Assembly: GCA_002314675.1 (NCBI GenBank)
Contig: DCGZ01000136.1
Location: forward strand, 3,160-67,159
From: Fibrobacter sp. UBA1765
Lineage (GTDB): Bacteria; Fibrobacterota; Fibrobacteria; Fibrobacterales; Fibrobacteraceae
Direction: 5' to 3'
DNA: 64,000 bases
A program made the position numbers and the translations under genes. This document shows positions 16,958 to 24,029 of the stretch, one piece after another. The notes below the pieces were generated by a model that saw only the letters and a list, made by a program, of their open reading frames with translations, was not told the DNA's origin and did not search any database. Position 1 is the stretch's first letter. Each line of letters opens with the position of its first letter.

Positions 16958-17324
16958 CTAGACAGGAATCAGGAATTGTAGTTTATTATGTTGGCGAGCG
17001 AAGCGCGGCCATCCAGGAATCGTGATGAGGTACGCACCTTCGGTGCTTGAGGCATGAGGTCGGCGCTACCTGCGCCTAGAGGAAATGTTGAAGTCTGTCG
17101 GCTGTAGGCTGTCGTCAGAAATTGTAATTTCCCATGTCATTGTCAATTCATAATTCTGCATTCTGAATTCTTAATTCTGAATTATCAAAGCCTTTCAGGC
17201 GACAGACGTCTGCTACAGCCGACAACATTGAAAATTTGCATGCTCCTCTCGTCTCTCGTCTGTAGGCACGTAGTGCCGTTCTCTCGTCTAACCACTAGCC
17301 CCTAAATCCTAAATTCTAATAACC
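16958..17324. repeat. Mosaic heptad-repeat array A between macA-like and ABC transporter genes
   Basis: This whole intergenic stretch consists of short runs with a 7-bp period: GACAGGA/ATCAGGA (16961), TCTGTCG/GCTGTAG/GCTGTCG (17094), six AATTC-type units (17143-17184), CTCGTCT twice plus once more 28 bp on (17248, 17255, 17283), and CCCCTAA-like units up to the next start codon. Compact hairpins are embedded: GCACC-TTC-GGTGC (17034-17046), GGCGC-TACCT-GCGCC (17062-17076) and GGCAC-GTA-GTGCC (17265-17277). Bases 17246-17291 are identical to 56979-57024. No gene was seen. Confidence 0.85.
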
Positions 17325-18080
17325 ATGAATCCTATACTTTCCATAAGGCATCTGCATCGTGATTTTAAAATGGGCGATGAAGTCGTTCATGCTTTGCGTG
17401 GTGTGTCCTACGATATTTTCCCGGGAGAATTCGTGACAATCATGGGAACGAGCGGCTCTGGCAAAACGACCATGCTGAACATTCTTGGTTGCATGGACAA
17501 GCCGACAAGTGGTGAGTATGTTTTGGACGGCGAACATGTTGAAACTTTGAAGCGTGATGCCCGCGCAAGAATTCGCGGTACAAAGATTGGCTTTGTCTTT
17601 CAAAGCTACAATCTTCTTTCTAGGACTACGGCGATTGAAAATGTGGAGCTGCCCTTGCTTTACAATCCAAAAATTTCAGCAAGGGAGCGCCGTGAACGGG
17701 CTGTTGCAGCTTTAAAGCGTGTTGGCTTAGAAGACCGAATGAACCATTTGCCTAACCAGCTTAGCGGCGGCCAGCAGCAGCGTGTTGCTATTGCTCGCGC
17801 CCTGGTAAATGACCCTGTAATAATCCTTGCCGACGAAGCTACTGGCAACCTTGATACGCGTACAAGTTACGAAATCATGATGCTGTTCCAGGAATTGAAC
17901 AAACAGGGCAAGACGATTATTTTTGTGACGCATGAACCTGACATTGCGACATTTAGCAGTCGCACGATAACGCTTCGTGATGGCCTTGTTCGAAAGGACA
18001 TCGCCAACGAAAATGTTCAGGATGCGCGTGCCGCCTTTGACGCGCTTCCGCCTCCAGAAACCTTTGAGGAGGATGCATGA
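17325..18080 (+). CDS. ABC transporter ATP-binding protein, MacB/LolD type
   Basis: The 251-residue nucleotide-binding domain has Walker [10 protein letters not shown] (about 45-53), a Q-loop, the signature LSGGQQQR (about 147-154), Walker [13 protein letters not shown] (about 166-177) and the switch His in FVTHEPD. It groups with the ATPases that drive FtsX-type permeases (MacB, LolCDE), which work mechanically on lipoproteins, peptides or small molecules rather than importing solutes. Its stop overlaps the permease start by four bases (ATGA). The heptad array abuts its start codon. Confidence 0.92.
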   Translation: MNPILSIRHLHRDFKMGDEVVHALRGVSYDIFPGEFVTIMGTSGSGKTTMLNILGCMDKPTSGEYVLDGEHVETLKRDARARIRGTKIGFVFQSYNLLSRTTAIENVELPLLYNPKISARERRERAVAALKRVGLEDRMNHLPNQLSGGQQQRVAIARALVNDPVIILADEATGNLDTRTSYEIMMLFQELNKQGKTIIFVTHEPDIATFSSRTITLRDGLVRKDIANENVQDARAAFDALPPPETFEEDA

Positions 18081-19291
18081 GTCCGCTTACATTAATCAAG
18101 ATTGCCTTTGCAGCCCTTTTGCGCAATAAGATGCGCACTGTGCTTTCGATTCTTGGCATTGTTATAGGCGTTGCCGCCGTGATTACGATGACTGCGATGG
18201 GTGAGGGTTCCAAGCAGTCTATTCGAGAAAAAATGAGTTCCATGGGAACAAATGCGATTATTATTATGCCAAACCAGCAGCGCCGTGGCGGTGTCCAAAT
18301 GGATGCGAGTGGGGCTGCTGAAGCGCTTGAAGAAGCAGATGTCATTGCCCTTAGGGAAAATGCAACCTATATAAACGCAGTTTCGCCGATGATTACTGCT
18401 GGTGGCCAGGCAATTGTTGGCAATAACAATTCGCCAACCCCGTTGAGCGGAATTTCTGCGGATTACTTAAAGATTCGTAATTATGAAATTGATGACGGTG
18501 TAATGTTTGATGACACAGCGGACCGCATGGCAAAAGTTTGCGTAATCGGCCAGACAGTAATAAAGAACCTGTTCCCGGAAGGTAACCCGATAGGAAAGAC
18601 GATCCGCTACAAGAGCATTCCCTTGAAAGTCATAGGAACATTGAAGGCTAAGGGCTCAGGTGATTTTGGCCAGGACCAGGACGATGTGATTTTTACACCC
18701 TACCAAACTGTGATGAAGCGCTTTACCGCAACAACGGCCATTCGGCAGATTTATGCAAATTCTGCCCACGAGGGCTATGCCGAACAGGCTACTGAAGAGA
18801 TTATGCAGATCCTGAAGGAACGCCGTAATTGGACAAAGCCGATGGACCCGTTTAGAATATTTACCCAGGAAGAAATGTTAGAAATGATGACCAGTACCAC
18901 GAACTTGCTTTCTGTTGTGCTTACGGCTATCGCTGGCATTAGCTTGCTTGTTGGAGGCATTGGCATTATGAATATCATGTATGTTTCTGTTACGGAGCGT
19001 ACGCGCGAAATAGGGCTTCGTATGGCCATTGGTGCACGTGGCCGTGATATTCTTTTGCAGTTTTTGTTTGAATCCGTGATTATCAGCTTGCTTGGCGGAT
19101 TTATCGGAATCCTGTTTGGTGGCCTTGCTTCTTTTGCTGTACGCATGATTGCAAACTGGCCGATGAGCATTTCGCTTACAAGCGTTGTCGTAAGCTTTGG
19201 AGTATGCTTTGTGACTGGTGTGTTCTTTGGCTGGTACCCGGCACGAAAGGCTAGCAGGCTTGACCCGATTGAAGCTTTGCGATTCGAATAG
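18077..19291 (+). CDS. ABC transporter permease, MacB-like (FtsX family)
   Basis: The 404-residue permease has the MacB layout: an N-terminal membrane helix with the conserved MRTVLSILGIVIGVAAVI block, a large periplasmic domain (about 45-270), and three C-terminal helices with the FtsX-type sequence RTREIGLRMAIGARGRDI. MacB carries its ATPase on the same chain, but here it is a separate gene translated in overlap. With the adaptor at 15659 it would make a tripartite exporter for small molecules, peptides or lipoproteins. Substrate unknown. Confidence 0.92.
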   Translation: MSPLTLIKIAFAALLRNKMRTVLSILGIVIGVAAVITMTAMGEGSKQSIREKMSSMGTNAIIIMPNQQRRGGVQMDASGAAEALEEADVIALRENATYINAVSPMITAGGQAIVGNNNSPTPLSGISADYLKIRNYEIDDGVMFDDTADRMAKVCVIGQTVIKNLFPEGNPIGKTIRYKSIPLKVIGTLKAKGSGDFGQDQDDVIFTPYQTVMKRFTATTAIRQIYANSAHEGYAEQATEEIMQILKERRNWTKPMDPFRIFTQEEMLEMMTSTTNLLSVVLTAIAGISLLVGGIGIMNIMYVSVTERTREIGLRMAIGARGRDILLQFLFESVIISLLGGFIGILFGGLASFAVRMIANWPMSISLTSVVVSFGVCFVTGVFFGWYPARKASRLDPIEALRFE

Positions 19292-19299
19292 GATTTGTT

Positions 19300-20583
19300 C
19301 TAGAAATCTAGAATCGCTCCACCCATTTTAAAAGATTCTGATTCCGGTACAATTTCAAAGACTTCAAATTGGTAGTCGGCACTCTTTGCCATTGCTTTAG
19401 AATAAAGGGCTCCAAGCGTGTTGTAAAGGCAGTTCCAGCTGTCTGTTTCGCATAGGTATTCCGGCTTGATTCCCTTGCCGTGGTATGTTTCGTTTTTTTC
19501 GTTATAAATCATGGCGTTGGTAATGTATGCAAGGGCTCCGATTGGGGTTTTGAATGGAGCTTGCCCGATACCTTTGCCGTAGGTTGTTGTGCCTGTTGTA
19601 TGCACCCTTTCGCTTTGCGAAAGCGCCATCGTGAAAATTTCTGCACAGCTTGCCGATTTGCTATTGGTGAAGAGTACGATGTCGAACTGTTCGCCGAGCC
19701 CGCCATTTGAAGCAAGGTGCTTTTGCCAGGATTCAAGCTTTTCGCCCTTTTGGTTGAAACCCATGGTTTTTGTCTTCATGACAATTCCTTCTCCAAGAAA
19801 AACGTCTGCTGCGGCAAGGCATTGCGAAATAAGCCCGCCAGGATTGTTGCGGATGTCTATTACGACAGGGAGCTTTGTGTCTTTTATGATTCTTACGACG
19901 CTGTCAAGTTCGCCGATTGTACCGAGTTCCGCATTGGATGTGGGCTTTGCAAATTTTCTTAGCGTGATAATGGGGTTGCCTGTTAAAAGCGTGTCTAAGA
20001 AGACCGTCGGAAGCATTAAGCTTTCTTTTTTCAGTTCGACTGTAACCGTATCGTTTTGATAGGCGTATTTCAAGACAACGCTATCGACTGCCGCTATGGC
20101 TGCATTGTACATTGTTCCGTTGTCATTTTTTAGATCGACACCGTTTGCTTCTAGAAGTGTTGCGTAGCGAGGGACTTTAGCTCGTTCTGCAGAACTTCCC
20201 GGGAAGATTCGGTAAACTTTTAATGGGTATTCTCCTCCATAGTACCTTAATTCTATGCCTGGGGTCCCATTGTTGATGCTCGTTGTCATCGAGGTCTCTG
20301 TTTCTTCTGCTTTTTGAGGAACGATGTACCTTGTAAACGGATCTTGCAGGGCATCGTATAGGGCTTGCGGCTCCGAAAAAGCGCTTTGCTCAGGCAGGTC
20401 GTCAAAAATGTATTCGCGTTCAAGTAGCCAGTAGTTGTATTCGTACTCAGAAAGCTCTCCGCTCTTTTCTGCAGGATTTTCTAAGGAACAACCGAGTACG
20501 AAGAATACGCAGAGTAAAAAGCTAAAAACGAGGGGAACGGTTCCTCTCGTTTTTTTTGTTGCTAAATAGCCTGTTCTATTCAT
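19300..20583 (-). CDS. S41 family (C-terminal-processing) peptidase lipoprotein
   Basis: The 427-residue protein has an N-terminal hydrophobic stretch leading into V-L-G-C, a lipobox, so it is membrane-anchored on the periplasmic side. A PDZ-like region (about 110-160) precedes the S41 core. NSKSASCAEIF (about 305-315) carries the catalytic Ser and TYGKGIGQ the catalytic Lys region. Such proteases trim or degrade exported proteins from their C-terminus. The first codons overlap a strong hairpin (20524-20557) that may also be the terminator of the upstream LRR gene; no later start codon gives a complete signal peptide. Confidence 0.88.
   Translation of the reverse strand: MNRTGYLATKKTRGTVPLVFSFLLCVFFVLGCSLENPAEKSGELSEYEYNYWLLEREYIFDDLPEQSAFSEPQALYDALQDPFTRYIVPQKAEETETSMTTSINNGTPGIELRYYGGEYPLKVYRIFPGSSAERAKVPRYATLLEANGVDLKNDNGTMYNAAIAAVDSVVLKYAYQNDTVTVELKKESLMLPTVFLDTLLTGNPIITLRKFAKPTSNAELGTIGELDSVVRIIKDTKLPVVIDIRNNPGGLISQCLAAADVFLGEGIVMKTKTMGFNQKGEKLESWQKHLASNGGLGEQFDIVLFTNSKSASCAEIFTMALSQSERVHTTGTTTYGKGIGQAPFKTPIGALAYITNAMIYNEKNETYHGKGIKPEYLCETDSWNCLYNTLGALYSKAMAKSADYQFEVFEIVPESESFKMGGAILDF
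20524..20557. terminator. Strong hairpin inside the 5' end of the S41 gene
   Basis: AACGAGGGGAAC / GGTTCCTCTCGTT forms a nearly perfect long stem. It has T runs on both strands, so it looks like a bidirectional terminator, yet it lies within codons 9-20 of the S41 gene and 40-75 bases after the LRR gene. It may attenuate read-through from the LRR gene. Confidence 0.6.
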
Positions 20584-20598
20584 GCCTGCTTAAGGAGC

Positions 20599-21351
20599 TT
20601 ATGCGTCGATTTTTGCACCAACGCGTTCGCCCAAAGACTTGATTGCTGCCGCCGGAATCTTGTTTTCTGTAACAGAAATGGTTTCGAGCTTTTTGCAGTT
20701 TTCAAGAGTTGCCGGCAGCGTTGTGAGCTGGTTTGTATCGAGCAAGAGTTCGCGGAGGTTTTCAAGCTTGCCTATGCTTTCTGGAATTTCTGTAAGCTGG
20801 TTGCTAGAAACCACAAGAATTTCGAGAGCCTTCGCATCGCCTAGGTTTTCTGGCAATGTTTCAAGGTTGTTGATATCTGCGTAGAGCTTTTTAAGTTCCG
20901 GGAGCTTGAATATTTCTGCCGGGAGTTCCATGAGCATGTTGTTGTGCAAGCTGATTTTTTCTACGTGCTTCCAGTTCTTGATAGTCTTTGGAAGTTCCTG
21001 GAGCTGGTTCTGAGCAGCGTTCAACTGCTTCAAGTTCTTGAAATTGCCGATGGATTCCGGGAGTTCCGAAAGGCAGTTGTAGCCTACGTAAAGCGATTCG
21101 AGCTTTGTAAGCTCGCCGATTGCTTCTGGCAGGTCCATAAGGTCGTTGCTTGCAAGGGAAAGCTTTTTCAGGTTCTTGAGCTTTGCGATTTCGTCAGGGA
21201 TTTCGACAAGTTCGTTCTCGTCGAGCTTGAGTTCTTCGAGTTCTGTGAGCTCAAAAAGTTCGTCTGGGAGAATTTTGAGAGCAAGTCCGTTCAAGTCGAG
21301 TGTCTTGGCGTGTTTTGCCTTAGCCTTGGCTAGAATTTCCATAATGTTCAT
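20599..21351 (-). CDS. Cytoplasmic leucine-rich repeat protein
   Basis: The 250-residue protein is almost entirely about ten leucine-rich repeats of 23 residues with the pattern LxxLxLxxNxLxxLPxxIxxL. It has no signal peptide, sorting tail or attached enzyme domain, so it is probably a cytoplasmic protein-protein interaction module. The bacterial 23-residue class with LPE/LPxxIG resembles repeats found next to Roc GTPases and in many FCB genomes, but no GTPase gene is adjacent. The binding partner is unknown. It is transcribed divergently from the AIPR gene. Confidence 0.9.
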   Translation of the reverse strand: MNIMEILAKAKAKHAKTLDLNGLALKILPDELFELTELEELKLDENELVEIPDEIAKLKNLKKLSLASNDLMDLPEAIGELTKLESLYVGYNCLSELPESIGNFKNLKQLNAAQNQLQELPKTIKNWKHVEKISLHNNMLMELPAEIFKLPELKKLYADINNLETLPENLGDAKALEILVVSSNQLTEIPESIGKLENLRELLLDTNQLTTLPATLENCKKLETISVTENKIPAAAIKSLGERVGAKIDA

Positions 21352-21719
21352 GATAATCTCCTTTTCTTAAACTTTATGCTAGTTACAAAACAAAAATGTA
21401 ATGATGTTAGCCACGTTGTAAATCTTAGCTTTTTTATTTTGTTCGCAATGAAAAAAAGAGCGTTTTTTTTGCCGATAATGCCTTTATTTTATTCCAATTT
21501 GTAATAACTCCCCTGATGTAAAAATAATATAACATTCTTGTGAACTTCGCATGAATGCTTTACAGATTGGGTGTAAACGGGCTACAATCAATGTCTTATG
21601 AGTAAAAAATTAAAATCCATGACAGATTTTATTACTTTTTTCATGAATTTTTGTAAATTTGAGTCCAGCTCTTATAAAAAAGGGCCGAATTTATTGAAAA
21701 ATACCAAGGAAAACGCGTA
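21352..21719. other. AT-rich divergent promoter region between LRR and AIPR genes
   Basis: About 370 bases separate the two divergent starts. Apart from the TAAATTTG element for the AIPR gene at 21654, I see no RNA gene, repeat or convincing ORF. Confidence 0.5.
21654..21661 (+). promoter_or_regulatory. Promoter element TAAATTTG upstream of the AIPR gene
   Basis: TAAATTTG matches TAnnTTTG and lies 58 bases before the ATG at 21720, leaving a moderate leader. Confidence 0.4.
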
Positions 21720-23624
21720 ATGGAATTGACAGCTTCGCAAAAATTGACTACTTCGCAGGAACGTAGGCTTAACTTTGTTGCTAGCCTGCTTAGCCTGAAT
21801 CCACTCGATCCTAAGGATCGTATCAAGGCGCTTCGCCACTTGAACTTGGATGAGGAAGGCTGCTTCCATGGCTTCCAGTACAATCAGGGAAATTTGGAAT
21901 TCTTTATTTTCCTTGATGAAGATACTCCGCTTGAACGCGTTGTTACAAACCTTACACAGGATCTTAAGCAGCTCCGCATTGCTGTTTTCCGCACAAGCGA
22001 ACCGAAGAACCCGTTCTTTAGCTCCCTTGGCGAAGAAGCAGACCCGTGGGATACCTTGAAGGTTGATTCTTCTACCGATGAAGAAGATGAAGAAGGCAAC
22101 ACCCCGGCTAGCCGCCCTTACATGGAAGCTCTTGAAATTACGGTTCTCCGTACACGTTCCAGCCGCGATATTACCGACTCCGAACTTGAAAGAACCTTGA
22201 AGGATATGCGTCGTAAGCTTGCTATCTGGAAGATGGAAAACCGCGCAAAGCTCGAAATTTACGCTGAACACGACGACCTTACAAAGGATTTGCGTTCCGC
22301 AGACGACAAGCTTGAAATCCAGATGGTAGAAGATCCGCTCCACATGGTAAGCGAACACGGCGAACTTTTCCTTGGTTTCTGCCCGATCAAGACCATTTAC
22401 GATTATCACATGGCTCTCGGTAAGCGCTTGAAGACTAAGCACAACATGGCTATTGTCTCCAGTAACATTCGTACTTACCTTGGTAACCTTACTCACACGA
22501 ACGCAGCCCTCATTGACGCCTTCCAGGAAATGGAACGTGAAAGCGATGCTTCTGACTTCCCGTTCTTCCACAACGGCATGACCCTCACGGGCGATGACCT
22601 CCGTGTAAAGGAACGCGATGGCCGCAAGGTTTTGCTCATTGAACGCCCGAAGATCATTAACGGTGCTCAGAGCTTGTTCACTTATGAATCTTATGCAAAG
22701 AAGAGCAAGAACCCGGTAAACCCGAACGTGATGGTAAAGGTTGTTGTTCCGTACCCAGGCGCAGATTCATTCCTTCGCCAGGTTACAATGGCTAACAACC
22801 GCCAGAACCCGGTTTACAGCTACCACCTCCGTGCAGCAGATGACTTGCAGTTCTTTATTTGGCAGCGTTACCAGGAAGAAGGCTTTACATACGTTTATAA
22901 GGATGGCGTTCGCCTCAAGGCTCGTACCCGTAAGCTCGAAGTTCGCATGCGCCCGGAACTTGCTAAGACCTTGTTCATGATGGACGGCCGCATTTCTGAA
23001 AGCAAGTCCAGCGATTGCATCTTTGACAAGGAAAGCCTGTACCAGCGTTGCTTTGGCGCATTCGTACGCGTTTCTCCAGATAAGGAAAAGGACTTTGTTC
23101 GCAAGACTATCGCCTATACAAAGGCATGGCAGTTGCTTGTTCGCTTGCAGATCAAGGTTCGTAACGTTGTTCCTGGCAAGGGCGTTTCCATTGAAGCTAA
23201 CGATGGCAACCCGCTTACTAAGATTACCTGGAACGGCCGCCTTGAAGACAAGTTCCTGTTCCGTAGCGCAGTCCGCGACCTCGTTGTGCCAATTGCGCTT
23301 CGCCACTGGCTTGTTTACGGCAATCCGATAAAGGACTTTGAAGACCTCGTTGAAAACGAACTCTTGTTCAATGAATCTATCTTGAAGTACGCTTCCAAGA
23401 TTTACAGCGACTACCTCAAGAATATTCTTGTTACAAAGTTCAAGGATGACCCGGCTTATTACGATACCATTACTACAATCGACAAGGATTCCGGCGAATC
23501 TGTAGAACGTCGCTTGTGGAAGGGCTTCGGCAACACTGCTACATACGACAAGGTTATGCAGATGCTTATCGAAAAGGACCCGGCATGGGAAAAGTGCCGT
23601 GGCGGTATCGATAGCTTCCTTTAA
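21720..23624 (+). CDS. AIPR family protein (abortive-infection phage resistance type)
   Basis: The 634-residue cytoplasmic protein fits the AIPR family (Pfam PF10592). The diagnostic blocks are present in order: SSNIRTYLGN (about 251-260), the HNGMTL block (about 282-287), PKIINGAQSLF (about 312-322) and the MANNRQNPV block (about 358-366). AIPR proteins were named after lactococcal abortive infection and often lie in defence islands. Here it stands alone with its own promoter and terminator, and its codon use looks like that of neighbouring genes, so recent transfer is not evident. An acidic low-complexity stretch (TDEEDEEGN) lies near residue 120. Biochemical activity of the family is not established. 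Confidence 0.85.
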   Translation: MELTASQKLTTSQERRLNFVASLLSLNPLDPKDRIKALRHLNLDEEGCFHGFQYNQGNLEFFIFLDEDTPLERVVTNLTQDLKQLRIAVFRTSEPKNPFFSSLGEEADPWDTLKVDSSTDEEDEEGNTPASRPYMEALEITVLRTRSSRDITDSELERTLKDMRRKLAIWKMENRAKLEIYAEHDDLTKDLRSADDKLEIQMVEDPLHMVSEHGELFLGFCPIKTIYDYHMALGKRLKTKHNMAIVSSNIRTYLGNLTHTNAALIDAFQEMERESDASDFPFFHNGMTLTGDDLRVKERDGRKVLLIERPKIINGAQSLFTYESYAKKSKNPVNPNVMVKVVVPYPGADSFLRQVTMANNRQNPVYSYHLRAADDLQFFIWQRYQEEGFTYVYKDGVRLKARTRKLEVRMRPELAKTLFMMDGRISESKSSDCIFDKESLYQRCFGAFVRVSPDKEKDFVRKTIAYTKAWQLLVRLQIKVRNVVPGKGVSIEANDGNPLTKITWNGRLEDKFLFRSAVRDLVVPIALRHWLVYGNPIKDFEDLVENELLFNESILKYASKIYSDYLKNILVTKFKDDPAYYDTITTIDKDSGESVERRLWKGFGNTATYDKVMQMLIEKDPAWEKCRGGIDSFL

Positions 23625-23644
23625 TCTTTGCTGATTGATGAAAG

Positions 23645-23676
23645 TCCCGTGCAGTTCAAGCTGTGCGGGATTTTTT
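23645..23676 (+). terminator. Terminator of the AIPR gene
   Basis: TCCCG...CAG / CTG...CGGGA stem-loop with a two-base internal mismatch followed by TTTTTT, 20 bases after the stop codon. Confidence 0.8.
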
Positions 23677-24029
23677 GTTGGCCTTATAGCGTTTGTAATG
23701 TTCTGGTCGTTGCTAAAAAATGGTTTTGCGTGGTACTAAGTGAGGCTTTTGGGTTGGAAATTGCAATTATTAAAATATTGAATTTGTCGACTTGAGGTTG
23801 CTCATGAAAACACAGATTAGTTGACTTTTCCCTTGGTAATCAACGTTACTGCACAAGTTATCAACATGTTGATAACTCTGTGGAAGAATTTCCTTGGCAA
23901 GGTTACGTAAAAGACTTCAAAAATAACGTTAGAAAGCCTGTTTCGCTAGGGGTCGGCTACTTTTACCGCATGAGCAATTTCTATTTTGAGCCGGCATATT
24001 TTTGTAAGGTATTAGCCGGTTAAGATATT
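23677..24029. other. Intergenic region upstream of sprA
   Basis: About 350 bases with no coding potential recognised. It contains a GGTACTAAG motif (about 23732, like the cluster at 1341-1613), the 20-bp palindrome at 23857 and AACGTTA-type motifs at about 23842 and 23923. Confidence 0.5.
23857..23876. promoter_or_regulatory. Perfect 20-bp palindrome made of two DnaA-box-like 9-mers
   Basis: GTTATCAACATGTTGATAAC is a perfect palindrome. Each half contains TTATCAACA, one base from the classic DnaA box TTATCCACA, in head-to-head orientation. It lies 150 bases before the sprA start, so it could be an operator or a DnaA-binding site. Confidence 0.55.

Noticed and set aside
17143..17184. EcoRI-site cluster as a vector remnant
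   Set aside because: The repeated AATTC words follow the 7-bp period of the array, so they are repeat units and not cloning sites.
16958..17324. CRISPR or IS-derived element in array A
   Set aside because: Seven-bp period is far below CRISPR unit size; no terminal inverted repeats or transposase.
21352..21719. Possible small gene between LRR and AIPR
   Set aside because: Only short frames without ribosome sites or protein-like composition; the region fits a divergent promoter.
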